Of a stretch of DNA of 58,142 nucleotides, positions 1 to 8,213 are shown in pieces; the stretch's first letter is position 1; each line of letters starts with the position of its first letter. The translations under genes were made by a program, and so were the position numbers. The stretch comes from a virus: IMG/VR virus record IMGVR_UViG_3300013129_000001, positions 1 to 58,142 of that record. One strand, written 5' to 3'. Below the pieces are notes generated by a model that was given only the letters and a program-made list of their open reading frames with translations, was not told the DNA's origin and searched no databases.

Positions 1-1
1 C

Positions 2-535
2 ACTACAACCACTACGACCACTGGAACAGGAACTACCACTACAACAACAACTACTACAACTCCGGCTCCTCTATCCATAGTACAAACTGTGCTATACGAA
101 GAAGGAGTTCCATCGGAAGTAAGCAATGCCAGCGACAGCTCTCAAACCAAAGAAAACACTTTCGCACAAGCCATGAATTATGGAACAATCGCTCCGGGAG
201 AAACATCTAAAACTATAGTTGTGTCGCTCAATGTTCCCCATGTTAAAGCCATAACCAATATCAAAATAGGGATGGTAGAAACCGGAGGCATTGAATTCTC
301 CGATGATATCTTTGGCGTCATAAGTTCTATAGAGCTTCGTGACGATATAACCCCAGATAATCATTTCTCGGGAGTTAATTCGGATCGATCTTCTACGAGC
401 CCCTATAACGTTTCTATCCCCAATAAAGATAATACCACTTCTGAGTACGTTTATCTCAATGTTACACTCCCAAGAAACCAAGTTATTGGCGAAGGAATTA
501 TCAGGTATAAGTGGTGGTTTGATTTTGCAGAATAG
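2..535 (+). CDS. C-terminal part of a Thr-rich linker plus beta-type domain protein (partial, cut by window edge)
   Basis: The reading frame is open from base 2, so the gene starts before the window. The first 20 visible codons encode almost only threonine (with a Gly-Thr-Gly break), then Pro-Ala-Pro. About 155 residues follow, rich in Thr, Ser, Val and Ile in alternating patterns, which suggests an all-beta domain, ending in a Trp-Trp-containing strand. A GTG at 89 could be read as a start but has no ribosome-binding site and would discard the linker. Thr-rich linkers joining beta domains are common in phage fibre, baseplate or surface-decoration proteins, so a virion surface role is possible. 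No specific family is recognised. A hairpin with a T-run follows at 559-582. Confidence 0.6.
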   Translation, partial: TTTTTTTGTGTTTTTTTTTTPAPLSIVQTVLYEEGVPSEVSNASDSSQTKENTFAQAMNYGTIAPGETSKTIVVSLNVPHVKAITNIKIGMVETGGIEFSDDIFGVISSIELRDDITPDNHFSGVNSDRSSTSPYNVSIPNKDNTTSEYVYLNVTLPRNQVIGEGIIRYKWWFDFAE

Positions 536-558
536 AATTTGATTATTTGCCTTATTCC

Positions 559-582
559 CCTATAATATCTTATAGGTTTTTT
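559..582 (+). terminator. Rho-independent terminator overlapping a TATAAT box
   Basis: A 7-bp perfect stem (559-565 with 570-576, 4-base loop) is followed by six T residues (577-582), a classic terminator for the gene ending at 535. The left arm contains TATAAT at 561-566 with TTGATT at 539-544, 16 bases upstream. The same bases could therefore serve as a promoter for the gene at 609. Confidence 0.65.
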
Positions 583-608
583 GCCGCCCAAAATAGAAAT
601 ATATACTT

Positions 609-2615
609 ATGCAAATTGACACCAATATAACGCAAAATTTGACTCCCGATGAGCAAGAAATCTTTGCCGTCATTAGAGATGTCATTCGGAAATATACGCC
701 GTCAACACAAGCTTTTGCCGTTGGTGGGTGGACAAGGGATAAGTTGATTGGAATACCCTCTGACGATCTTGACGTAATGCTTAGTAATATCAGCGGAGAA
801 GACTTTGCCCGAATGGTAACAAAACATATGGGCATTAAAGACGCTCATACCATACAAAGCAACCCCGAAAAATCCAAACACATCACGACTTCAAAAGCAT
901 ACATACCCTTATCTTCTGGGAAAATTCAAGAAGTAGATTTTGCCCAAGCCAGAGCAGAGGTTTACAAAGAAGATTCAAGAATACCCGATATAAGACCGGC
1001 TACACCACAAGAAGATGCCACTAGGCGTGACCTCACTATTAACTCTCTCTTCTATAACATCAACACCGGTCAGTTAGAAGACTTTACTGGCATGGGCATA
1101 AAAGATTTACTAACTAACACAATTAGAACTCCGGCCGATCCTCTCAAGACATTTTCAGACGATCCGCTTCGAATTTTTCGTTGCATTAGATTTGCAGCAA
1201 AATATAATGGACAGATAGATCCAGAGACATACAAAGCAATGACAGACCCATCGCTTAGAAATGACATAAAGCAGAAAATATCCAAGGAACGTATTGGGCA
1301 AGAATTTATCAAGATGCTCAAAAACCCCAATGCCAATATAGCCATTCAATTACTCAAGGACACTGGGCTACTAGAAGATGTCATCTCTGGAGCAGTTAAA
1401 GGAACTCCATATGAGGGGAAAATGGCAGAATTCGGAATGAGCCAAGAGAATCCCAATCACAAATTAACTCTTTGGGCTCATACCATGGAAGTAGTCAAGG
1501 GTGTTATGGAGGGATACAAAGAGGCAGAACCCGAAAAAAGAGTTACCATGATTCTCGCAGCTCTCATGCACGATATTGGCAAACTGTACCAAGAAATATG
1601 GGCAGAAAGCAAAAGCCATCCGGGACATCGTTCCTACTACGGCCATGAGGACGAAAGCGCCAAATTAGTAGAACTTATTTTGAAATACCTAAAAATGGAA
1701 CCCTATATTCAACAGGTATCCAATTTGGCTAAATATCACATGAGGCCTCATCAGTTTATCAGGGATGAGGGGGGACAAAGAGCACTAAGAAAGTTTATAC
1801 GTCAAATGGGTGAGCAATCTCTCAATTGGTTGGACGTATTTAATATTGCCGTTTCAGATGCCTATGCGAAAGATGTCATCAAAGATCCGCGCATAACCCA
1901 AGACTATCAAGAACTAGAAAAGAAACTTCAAGAGGCACTAATATCACTTTCTCCCGCCCCCGACAAGCCTGAACTAAAACCCATTTTGAACGGCAATGAA
2001 ATTATGAGCGTATTAGGAATTAAGCCTAGTCCTGCCGTCAAAATGATTCTGGAATTTGTCAAAGAGCTTAGAGACGAGAACCCTAATATTACCAAAGAAG
2101 AAGCGATCCAAAAGGTTAAAGAAAATTACAAGAATATTACTCCCCAAAAACAAGCCAGTAAAATAGGTGGAGAACCTTCCTCATTATGTCCCATGCATCT
2201 TCTCAAGGGCAAACTAGATGAGATCAATAGATTGTTTGATGAAGAAAAGTATTATGAAATTCTGACCATAATCAATCAAATGAAAAATGAATACGGCAAT
2301 GATGAAAATGTCATTCGTCTATTGGCAGTGACAAACTTTAAGTTACTACTCAAGGGCGAGAAATACAGGCATAATGAGATGTTGCAATTCGTTTTAGATA
2401 AAGCCGAACGTAACTTTTTTGACGGAATTCTTTGCTCATATGCTGTTGGAATTTTACTACTGATAGAAACCAGCACGAAAGACGAGGTTATAGAGGAAAT
2501 TGGCTCAAGAATGGCGAAAATGTCTCCGGGAACACTAAGAAATATTCTTGAGTCTCTGCCTGCAAACATTTTCCGTCCCAATCTTAAGCATGAACTTGAA
2601 AAGAAGATAAAATGA
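609..2615 (+). CDS. cca: CCA-adding enzyme / tRNA nucleotidyltransferase with HD domain and C-terminal extension
   Basis: Class II nucleotidyltransferase-fold enzyme expected to add or repair the 3' CCA of tRNA. Visible motifs: VGGWTRDKL at residues 38-46 (family GGxVRD), DDLDVM at 52-57 with the metal-binding Asp pair, RRDLTINSLFYN (family RRDFTINALAYN), then DDPLRIFRCIRFAAKY of the neck/body. An HD phosphohydrolase-type domain follows (AHTMEVVKG, ALMHDIGK, YYGHEDESA). Residues from about 500 to 668 are an additional helical region, rich in Lys and Glu, that I do not recognise; it makes the protein clearly longer than the usual 400-450 residues. The gene lacks the MNWYKKA tag and overlaps the next gene by ATGA. 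No tRNA gene is visible here, so its substrates may be host tRNAs or tRNAs encoded elsewhere in the phage genome. Confidence 0.85.
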   Translation: MQIDTNITQNLTPDEQEIFAVIRDVIRKYTPSTQAFAVGGWTRDKLIGIPSDDLDVMLSNISGEDFARMVTKHMGIKDAHTIQSNPEKSKHITTSKAYIPLSSGKIQEVDFAQARAEVYKEDSRIPDIRPATPQEDATRRDLTINSLFYNINTGQLEDFTGMGIKDLLTNTIRTPADPLKTFSDDPLRIFRCIRFAAKYNGQIDPETYKAMTDPSLRNDIKQKISKERIGQEFIKMLKNPNANIAIQLLKDTGLLEDVISGAVKGTPYEGKMAEFGMSQENPNHKLTLWAHTMEVVKGVMEGYKEAEPEKRVTMILAALMHDIGKLYQEIWAESKSHPGHRSYYGHEDESAKLVELILKYLKMEPYIQQVSNLAKYHMRPHQFIRDEGGQRALRKFIRQMGEQSLNWLDVFNIAVSDAYAKDVIKDPRITQDYQELEKKLQEALISLSPAPDKPELKPILNGNEIMSVLGIKPSPAVKMILEFVKELRDENPNITKEEAIQKVKENYKNITPQKQASKIGGEPSSLCPMHLLKGKLDEINRLFDEEKYYEILTIINQMKNEYGNDENVIRLLAVTNFKLLLKGEKYRHNEMLQFVLDKAERNFFDGILCSYAVGILLLIETSTKDEVIEEIGSRMAKMSPGTLRNILESLPANIFRPNLKHELEKKIK

Positions 2616-4600
2616 GCGACAAAAAACAAAAATCTGACAAAGCAATGAGCAATTTCTCCATATGGCTTCACACTCAGCTGGTCAAGGAAACGAATAATTT
2701 CCAAATTGAGTCGCCTCTTTTCCCAGCGCAGATAGATATGATTGCGGATTGGTTTGAAGCAACTAGTTCAACATTGCTCAACCCAGATCTAGAAAAATTG
2801 AGCCTATTAAATGCCTACGAAATGGCACTGCAATGGCAAAAACAACAATTATCCAAACAATACAAAACAAATGATGTAGTCTACCAATGGAAAGATAAAT
2901 GGAAAATAGTCAGATTGCCATTATCCTCCTTCTCTAGTAAAACTCCTGCCAAAGAACATATCACCGATTTGGAAATAGAACGAGAAATAATGTCTACAGA
3001 TGAGGCACAGGAAGAGTTCATCAAATCATATGGCAAAGAGGATTCATTTTTTGCAGGAGAAAGAACTGGAGAAGATTCAAAAGGCAAAATCTTTTATTCC
3101 CTGAGAGATCCGTCCAATATCCCCAAGGCCACAATGGAATTAGGTACATCAGAAAAAGATCCATCCAAACTATATGTTGTTGAGGTTTTCTCTTCCGATC
3201 CGCTAGATAACGACGGAATGCACCTTTATAGAAATAGAATAAAGGAATTCTTCAACTATCTAAAAAATGAGGGATACCGGTTTCTGCCAGTAGAAGCTCC
3301 AGATACAAATAAAGTCAAACCTCAGGATTTAGACGAGATAGAATGCGACGATCAATTTGGAATGCCGTATGAATTTTGGGGAATAGGTGGAAGTTCAGAA
3401 CAATATTTTGACAGCGTACAAGAAGCCTATCAGTCGGGATGGTCAGGAGCATATTGGTATGAAAGTGCAGCTAAAAATGTATTGGATGATTTAATAACAT
3501 ATGCCCAAGACAGAGATGAGTTGGATTTATTGCAAAGTGCCTTCGAAGGATTCTCTGTTGAAACAAAAGATAAATATGGAAAATCCGTTACTGTACATAA
3601 GGGGTTTAATGATTTGGCATGGCAATGGTGGATAGAGCAAGAAGACTATATAACATGGGAACATGAAAATCCCGACGATCCTCCGGATGAAGAAGACTTT
3701 ACGACTAAACCAGACCCAAACCAGCAATCTCTTCCCGGCATACCACCGCCAGTTCCAGTGCTTGATAAAAAAGCATATGATGAAGCAATGAAGGCATATG
3801 ATGAAGCACTGAAGGCGTATGAAAAAGAAAGAGGAGAAAGAGAAGAAGAATTTGAAGCCTATAAGTTTGAAAACTATGCCTATAACGAAATAGAAAAAGC
3901 TAAAAAAGACTTGGAATCAAAAAGAAAATCAAAAAAACGAACGGTAGCCTGCATGAAAACACATATACATAAAATTGCCGACAAAAAGACAGAGCATATG
4001 CCAGACGGTGAAGCCTTGGCACTCTATGTACAAACGCTCAAACAGTATCTTAAGGACAATCCAAATATTTGCGACGAATGGAAAGATCTGATTTCCAAGA
4101 TGCCGGCACCACGAAAAGTAAGACAAGATTTTTCTCTTCAGGAATGCAAGATACTTTATGAGTCTCTCGAATATTTGTGGGAAAAAATAACTGGCGAGAG
4201 AATTATACCAGAAAAAGAAATCATCCTAGCACCAGAAAGTCTAACCGGCAACTATTGGATGTTGAATAATGGCGTTCTCCTTAGCGGCGTCAATCATTAT
4301 ACCATTATCAAACAGAATACCAATCTCATATGCTCTTTATTGGGTATTGGAGGAATGACACTTCAAGAATACTTATGTTCTCGTCCCAATAAGCTTATAG
4401 CTTACATCATACGGAATGGTGGAGTTAGATTATTCATCACCCAAGACAAGAGACTCTATGCCCAAATGAATCCTAAAACCTATGGGGATTGGGGGAGAAA
4501 CAAAATAAGAAAACTAGACTTTCCTCTTAAGGCTGTAAAACTCATTGACATCAAGGCTCCCTATGAAGGATGGGCATCAGGGATAACAGTCAAATTATGA
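2612..4600 (+). CDS. PcfJ-like protein, 662 residues
   Basis: The central part reads WKDKWKIVRLP ... GKIFYSLRDPSNIPKATMELG. This resembles PcfJ-domain proteins, in which a 'xxVRL ... YSLRDxxxxPHATIE' core is typical; PcfJ was named from an enterococcal conjugative plasmid and its biochemical role is unclear. Residues 1-85 (NFSIWLHTQLVKETNNF ...) resemble the start of the next gene (NFNVWLSNQIQQLTENF ...), so the two share an N-terminal domain. Here the MNWYKKA tag is replaced by a Lys/Ser-rich start. Residues about 385-435 form a charged Ala/Glu/Lys segment, probably coiled coil. The start at 2612 overlaps the stop of the CCA gene, and the end overlaps the next start (ATGA), so the genes are translationally coupled. 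Confidence 0.55.
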   Translation: MSDKKQKSDKAMSNFSIWLHTQLVKETNNFQIESPLFPAQIDMIADWFEATSSTLLNPDLEKLSLLNAYEMALQWQKQQLSKQYKTNDVVYQWKDKWKIVRLPLSSFSSKTPAKEHITDLEIEREIMSTDEAQEEFIKSYGKEDSFFAGERTGEDSKGKIFYSLRDPSNIPKATMELGTSEKDPSKLYVVEVFSSDPLDNDGMHLYRNRIKEFFNYLKNEGYRFLPVEAPDTNKVKPQDLDEIECDDQFGMPYEFWGIGGSSEQYFDSVQEAYQSGWSGAYWYESAAKNVLDDLITYAQDRDELDLLQSAFEGFSVETKDKYGKSVTVHKGFNDLAWQWWIEQEDYITWEHENPDDPPDEEDFTTKPDPNQQSLPGIPPPVPVLDKKAYDEAMKAYDEALKAYEKERGEREEEFEAYKFENYAYNEIEKAKKDLESKRKSKKRTVACMKTHIHKIADKKTEHMPDGEALALYVQTLKQYLKDNPNICDEWKDLISKMPAPRKVRQDFSLQECKILYESLEYLWEKITGERIIPEKEIILAPESLTGNYWMLNNGVLLSGVNHYTIIKQNTNLICSLLGIGGMTLQEYLCSRPNKLIAYIIRNGGVRLFITQDKRLYAQMNPKTYGDWGRNKIRKLDFPLKAVKLIDIKAPYEGWASGITVKL

Positions 4601-5253
4601 ACTGGTACAAAAAGGCACAAAGCAAACAGAATTTCAACGTATGGCTGTCTAACCAAATACAACAGCTAACGGAGAACTTTTCCAAGGGCATGGGACACTA
4701 CGAATACTATATACCCAAAATAGAAGAATGGGTGAAAGATACAAATCCCAATCTGGATGACTTTGATTTTAATAAGGCGGCAGCATCAGCATTGGCTCAT
4801 GAACATAAGGAGTATCAAGATTGGTCACCAGAACAAATTAAAAGGAATATGAACCGATTCCGATTTAAAAGCCAACGAATAAACCCCGATGCTCCCAACT
4901 TTGCAGTGGATATCAGAGATAAATCAATAAAAATACCTCAGCGATCTAGAAAAACCATAAATGACGCTCTATATGATTTGGGTAACTATCATACCGAAAT
5001 TCCGTTACAAAGCATATTTGATATTTGTAGAAAAGAAAATGTAATAGCCATACAAGAAGATGGGACACCGTGGAGTGGATTCCTAACAGGCGGTGCAGAA
5101 TGTGGATCGGAAAAAGCAAAAAATCAAAACGCAAAATTCGATCTAGCTATACAAGGTGTTGATGGAGAATATGTTCCGGCTGAAAATATGATTATTCTGA
5201 ACTGGTGTAAAATGCAAAGCGGAAAATACGAAATAGTCTGTTATGTGAGTTAA
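4597..5253 (+). CDS. MNWYKKA-tagged protein sharing an N-terminal domain with the upstream PcfJ-like protein
   Basis: I chose ATG 4597 over the upstream in-frame start at 4570. It overlaps the preceding TGA as ATGA and places MNWYKKAQ at the N-terminus, as in the following genes. The product is 218 residues. After the tag, residues 10-75 resemble residues 13-85 of the PcfJ-like protein (NFxxWLxxQ ... F ... P ... xxW). The rest contains a GTPWSGFLTGGAECG stretch and an Asn-Trp-Cys motif near the end, neither of which I can place. First of nine tagged genes packed head to tail. Function unknown; possibly a virion-delivered cargo protein (inference from the tag). Confidence 0.7.
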   Translation: MNWYKKAQSKQNFNVWLSNQIQQLTENFSKGMGHYEYYIPKIEEWVKDTNPNLDDFDFNKAAASALAHEHKEYQDWSPEQIKRNMNRFRFKSQRINPDAPNFAVDIRDKSIKIPQRSRKTINDALYDLGNYHTEIPLQSIFDICRKENVIAIQEDGTPWSGFLTGGAECGSEKAKNQNAKFDLAIQGVDGEYVPAENMIILNWCKMQSGKYEIVCYVS

Positions 5254-5256
5254 GAT

Positions 5257-5523
5257 GTGAACTGGTATAAAAGAGCAAAGACAGATATTCTAGATTGCGA
5301 TGATTGCAGTAAGTCCACAATCTACGAAGGCTATATGCTCAAGGATGAAATATGGGATTCCGTGGCAGATAGGAATACAAATCTGTGCGTAGACTGTATT
5401 GAGAAGAGACTAAAACGCAAACTGACAAAAGACGATTTTCAGCCAATAGGATTCAATTTTTGGGAAGACATGAGGAAGTTCAAAAGCCCACAATTACTTA
5501 ATCGAATGGGAATAGTAAAATGA
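5257..5523 (+). CDS. MNWYKRA-tagged small protein with two CxxC pairs
   Basis: 88 residues, starting at GTG 5257, three bases after the previous stop. The GTG is supported because it gives the tag MNWYKRAK. CDDC at residues 14-17 and CVDC in LCVDCIEKRLKR form a likely zinc-binding treble-clef or ribbon, followed by a basic helix (EKRLKRKLTKDD). Such small zinc domains often bind nucleic acid or protein, but no family is recognised. It overlaps the next gene by ATGA. Confidence 0.7.
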   Translation: MNWYKRAKTDILDCDDCSKSTIYEGYMLKDEIWDSVADRNTNLCVDCIEKRLKRKLTKDDFQPIGFNFWEDMRKFKSPQLLNRMGIVK

Positions 5524-5876
5524 ACTGGTATAGAAGAGCACAATATCAAATACATCTTTGGCTGGATGACGAAAGAGATCCCAAAGACCCCAAAATACAA
5601 AAAGATTTTGGAGCCAAGGGAGATGAACTCTGGGTCAAAACAGTAGAAGAGGCTATCCCCCATATAGAAAGTGGAGGGGTAACTTCTATCTCATTTGATA
5701 ACGACTTAGGAGAGGGTCTGAAAGAAGGGCGTCACTTGGCCGAATGGATAGAATCAATGGCATATCATAAGAAAATACCACAAATGCAATGGACTGTACA
5801 TAGTAAAAATTATCCAGCCAGTATGAGCATTATAATGGCAATGAAAAATGCAGATAAATACTGGAATGAAAAATGA
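5520..5876 (+). CDS. Tagged cyclic-phosphate-processing receiver-like (cREC-type) protein
   Basis: 118 residues. After the tag MNWYRRAQ the sequence reads HLWLDDERDPKDP, then SISFDNDLGEG, then WTVHSKNYPASMSI. The order LDDxRxP - SFDxDLG - hVHSxN is characteristic of the cyclic-phosphate-processing receiver family, a receiver-like fold predicted to handle cyclic phosphate ends or nucleotides, often found in phages and near RNA-repair enzymes. The acidic residues of LDDE and FDND would form the metal site. A P-loop kinase of the polynucleotide-kinase type lies in the same cluster (8210-8683), which fits an RNA-end-repair theme. Overlaps both neighbours by ATGA. Confidence 0.7.
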   Translation: MNWYRRAQYQIHLWLDDERDPKDPKIQKDFGAKGDELWVKTVEEAIPHIESGGVTSISFDNDLGEGLKEGRHLAEWIESMAYHKKIPQMQWTVHSKNYPASMSIIMAMKNADKYWNEK

Positions 5877-6676
5877 ATATCCTGAAAACCAACTGGTATA
5901 AAAAAGCATCCAGAACCATCAAAGAACATGTTAGGGATGTTGTAGATGCGGACATGGATAGCCCCATATTCATAACGGAAAAATATGAAATCATTGATGG
6001 GGCTCACAGAACTTGCAAGGCATTTTTAACTGGACAGACCGTAGAGGCAATCATTTTATCGCAGAATGACATCAATAAAGCACTTCTGCCTGACGACTCT
6101 AAGTATGTTGGGCAAATATACAGAGATGATCAAAAGGATGAATACTCTGTCACAAAACTCTTGGAACTCTACGGCAATAAAAAAACAGTAACAATGCAAC
6201 CCGAAATTATCATTAAGCAATCTCAAGATGTATGGGGTAAAAAAGTAGACATCTATGAAATAATGGCAATGGCGAAAAAGAGAATGGAACAATCCAAAAA
6301 AGCCCGTCAAAAAGCAAAATTCCCATTCTCATTAGATATCCTTTGGCAGGAAATATCTAGACACTTTTCCAGTATCAATACCAAAACATCTCTACCTAAA
6401 AAAATTGGCTCTATCAATAATATATCCATTCGTCTGGTCGACGGGGACAAAATTAAGAAGACAAAAAATATGGATTTCGTAGAGGGAGGACATGATCGTG
6501 CTTGGGACTTTATACCCAAAAATGAAATATGGGTTGATGCCTCTATGGATAACGCAAATATCCTGCATATCATCTACCATGAATATATAGAGCGATACCT
6601 GATGAAAACCTACAATATGGCATACGATGACGCCCATGACATAGCCAATGACAAAGAAAAAGAGAGAATCAAATGA
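5873..6676 (+). CDS. Tagged protein with ParB-like N-terminal domain and metallopeptidase-like C-terminal domain
   Basis: 267 residues. The tag is internal to the start: MNILKTNWYKKAS. Residues about 25-55 carry IIDGAHRTCKAFLTGQ, matching the ParB/Srx-type motif (DGxHRxxAxxxxG) that in this fold binds or hydrolyses nucleotides. The C-terminal 100 residues contain IWVDASMDNANILHIIYHEYIERYLM ... YDDAHDIANDKEKE. The HEYxER plus downstream AHxxAN pattern looks like a small zincin (HExxx with a later His), although the canonical HExxH is not present. The two parts are joined by a basic linker (KKRMEQSKKARQKAK). It overlaps both neighbours by ATGA. Fusion of these two domains is unusual; activity is inferred only. 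Confidence 0.55.
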   Translation: MNILKTNWYKKASRTIKEHVRDVVDADMDSPIFITEKYEIIDGAHRTCKAFLTGQTVEAIILSQNDINKALLPDDSKYVGQIYRDDQKDEYSVTKLLELYGNKKTVTMQPEIIIKQSQDVWGKKVDIYEIMAMAKKRMEQSKKARQKAKFPFSLDILWQEISRHFSSINTKTSLPKKIGSINNISIRLVDGDKIKKTKNMDFVEGGHDRAWDFIPKNEIWVDASMDNANILHIIYHEYIERYLMKTYNMAYDDAHDIANDKEKERIK

Positions 6677-7338
6677 ACTGGTATAAGAAAGCCACTCTTA
6701 AAATAGCAAAGCATGTATCTGAAACCTCCCATACATGTCTTTACTGCGATTCTATTTTGTCCCCTGTTGGATTTGAAAGAAATGGACGCCATCATTTTCC
6801 TTGGGGTATAACCTACAAATGTACTTGCGGTAAATCGGGAGTGTGGACAAATTCAATACGAGGACCAAAAGAATTTATGGATGTAGTTTTTGGGAATGTA
6901 CCACCAGAAAATGATACGTCATGGGAAGGCTTTTGCAATGACCCCTTCTGTCCCTTCTGTTTTCAGTATATAATGGTTCTTAAAAACGGCGTATATATGA
7001 CAGTTGATAAGAAGCCGGTTGCCATTGTCGGAAAAGATAATAAGTGGTTCTTGCATGAGATAACTAACCTAGACTTATATCTTGCCGAATACAATCAAGG
7101 CACAGAATCATCAAGGTCATACAATGCTAAGTTTATGGGCAAAAGGGTCAATCGTGATACGGTTTCCAGATCGGTTGACGTTTATGGTTGTCGCTCCCTG
7201 AAACACAACATGGGAATACTCAAGAATTCAAGTTTAGAATATGGCGAAGGCGAATACAAGCCCATCTACGAATGGATAATTAAAAACAAAGCCAAAATAC
7301 CAACTGCCATGATTGACGAACTTAAGAGCGAGATCTAA
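6673..7338 (+). CDS. Tagged zinc-ribbon protein
   Basis: 221 residues, start MNWYKKATLKIAKH. Cys pairs: CLYC, then CTCG, later a cluster with CNDPFCPFC. Together they suggest one or two zinc ribbons in the first 100 residues. The second half (KKPVAIVGKDNKWFLHEI ...) has no recognised family. It overlaps the stop of the previous gene (ATGA). A nucleic-acid or protein-binding role is plausible but not shown. Confidence 0.65.
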   Translation: MNWYKKATLKIAKHVSETSHTCLYCDSILSPVGFERNGRHHFPWGITYKCTCGKSGVWTNSIRGPKEFMDVVFGNVPPENDTSWEGFCNDPFCPFCFQYIMVLKNGVYMTVDKKPVAIVGKDNKWFLHEITNLDLYLAEYNQGTESSRSYNAKFMGKRVNRDTVSRSVDVYGCRSLKHNMGILKNSSLEYGEGEYKPIYEWIIKNKAKIPTAMIDELKSEI

Positions 7339-7340
7339 TA

Positions 7341-7661
7341 ATGAACTGGTATAAAAAAGCACAGAATAATGAGCCATACGTGGATTTGTTTTCAAAAGAA
7401 TTCGAAGAAGAACATAATAAACGAATGCAAAAAGTCTATGAGAAAACAATAGAATATCAAAATCAATTGGCTAAAGAGAGCAATATCTTTAGGAAAATAT
7501 TAGAAAGCGAAAGAAAGGGGAAAACTATAAAAGAATGGTATGAAAGCACAAACAATCCAAAATCTAAAACCAGAAATGCCCTTCTTAGTCGTCATATATA
7601 TAAAACTACAAACGAATGGGAAAATGACCTGAAAACTAACCCATTCTATCAAGTGAAATAA
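7341..7661 (+). CDS. Tagged small helical protein of unknown function
   Basis: 106 residues, start MNWYKKAQNN. The rest is highly charged and predicted helical (FSKEFEEEHNKRMQKVYEKTIEYQNQL), with a WYESTNNPKSK segment. No family recognised. The gene begins two bases after the previous stop and has no clear Shine-Dalgarno site, so it probably relies on reinitiation by ribosomes finishing the upstream gene. Confidence 0.6.
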   Translation: MNWYKKAQNNEPYVDLFSKEFEEEHNKRMQKVYEKTIEYQNQLAKESNIFRKILESERKGKTIKEWYESTNNPKSKTRNALLSRHIYKTTNEWENDLKTNPFYQVK

Positions 7662-7662
7662 T

Positions 7663-8010
7663 ATGAACTGGTATAAAAAAGCAAAAGCAGAAACACTATG
7701 GCATCTCTCTAACCAAAAATTTGATGCCTTTGACCCCTACATGACTGCTCAAGGTATCATATGGTTTTCAAAAGATAAAAATGACCTGTTGCAAAATTTA
7801 CACGGAGCATCTATTAACAAAAACAAACCCGTCTACCTATATGAATGCAAGGTCAATATGATAAAAACAGCTGGATGGGACGAATACGATAAATACGGAA
7901 TATCACAATTAAGATCTATGGGATTTGATTCTATTAACCTAGATGACGATGTTGCCGTACTGAATGTTAAGAATATAACCATATCTAACCTCCAAGAAGT
8001 AATAATATGA
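7663..8010 (+). CDS. Tagged ADP-ribosyltransferase-like protein
   Basis: 115 residues, tag MNWYKKAK. The order LWHLSNQKFDAFDPY - GIIWFSKDKN - YLYECKVN - MGFDSINLDDDVAVLNVKNITI resembles small phage and toxin ADP-ribosyltransferase-fold proteins (an 'LYHGTxxxFxxFd' first strand, 'gxxwfs' middle, 'GyDgv ... aVfnpxxI' end). The usual catalytic Glu near the C-terminus is not obvious, so activity is uncertain. T4 Alt is an ADP-ribosyltransferase that is packed in the head by a short N-terminal targeting peptide and injected. This gene offers a parallel: the same kind of fold behind a short conserved N-terminal tag. It overlaps the next gene by ATGA. Confidence 0.5.
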   Translation: MNWYKKAKAETLWHLSNQKFDAFDPYMTAQGIIWFSKDKNDLLQNLHGASINKNKPVYLYECKVNMIKTAGWDEYDKYGISQLRSMGFDSINLDDDVAVLNVKNITISNLQEVII

Positions 8011-8213
8011 ACTGGTATAAAAAAGCTACAGACATCAAGAACTTCCTATGTATTGTATATGACCCAATAACCAGCATAACACTACAAGAATATACTGTCG
8101 AAGCAGCAGACTTCTATTACGCCAGCCATATAGCCGCTAATAAATTTGAAAAAGAACAACCCACCCTGTCTAAAGAACATCCTAATTGGAAAGTGGATTA
8201 TCTAGAACTATGA
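8007..8213 (+). CDS. Tagged 68-residue protein of unknown function
   Basis: Start MNWYKKATDI at ATG 8007, overlapping the preceding stop. The remaining 58 residues (NFLCIVYDPITSITLQEYTVEAADFYYASHIAANKF ...) look like a small alpha/beta domain: two short strands and a helix. No family recognised. Its stop overlaps the next ATG. Reality is supported by the tag and by coupling on both sides. Confidence 0.6.
   Translation: MNWYKKATDIKNFLCIVYDPITSITLQEYTVEAADFYYASHIAANKFEKEQPTLSKEHPNWKVDYLEL

Noticed and set aside
1-60. Short tandem repeat or CRISPR-like array in the first 60 bases
   Set aside because: The pattern is a run of Thr codons in an open coding frame, not spaced repeats.
92-481. Minus-strand open frame opposite the first gene
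   Set aside because: It mirrors a real plus-strand gene with a Thr-rich frame, has no ribosome-binding site and is rich in Ile/Tyr/Cys, typical of an antisense artefact.
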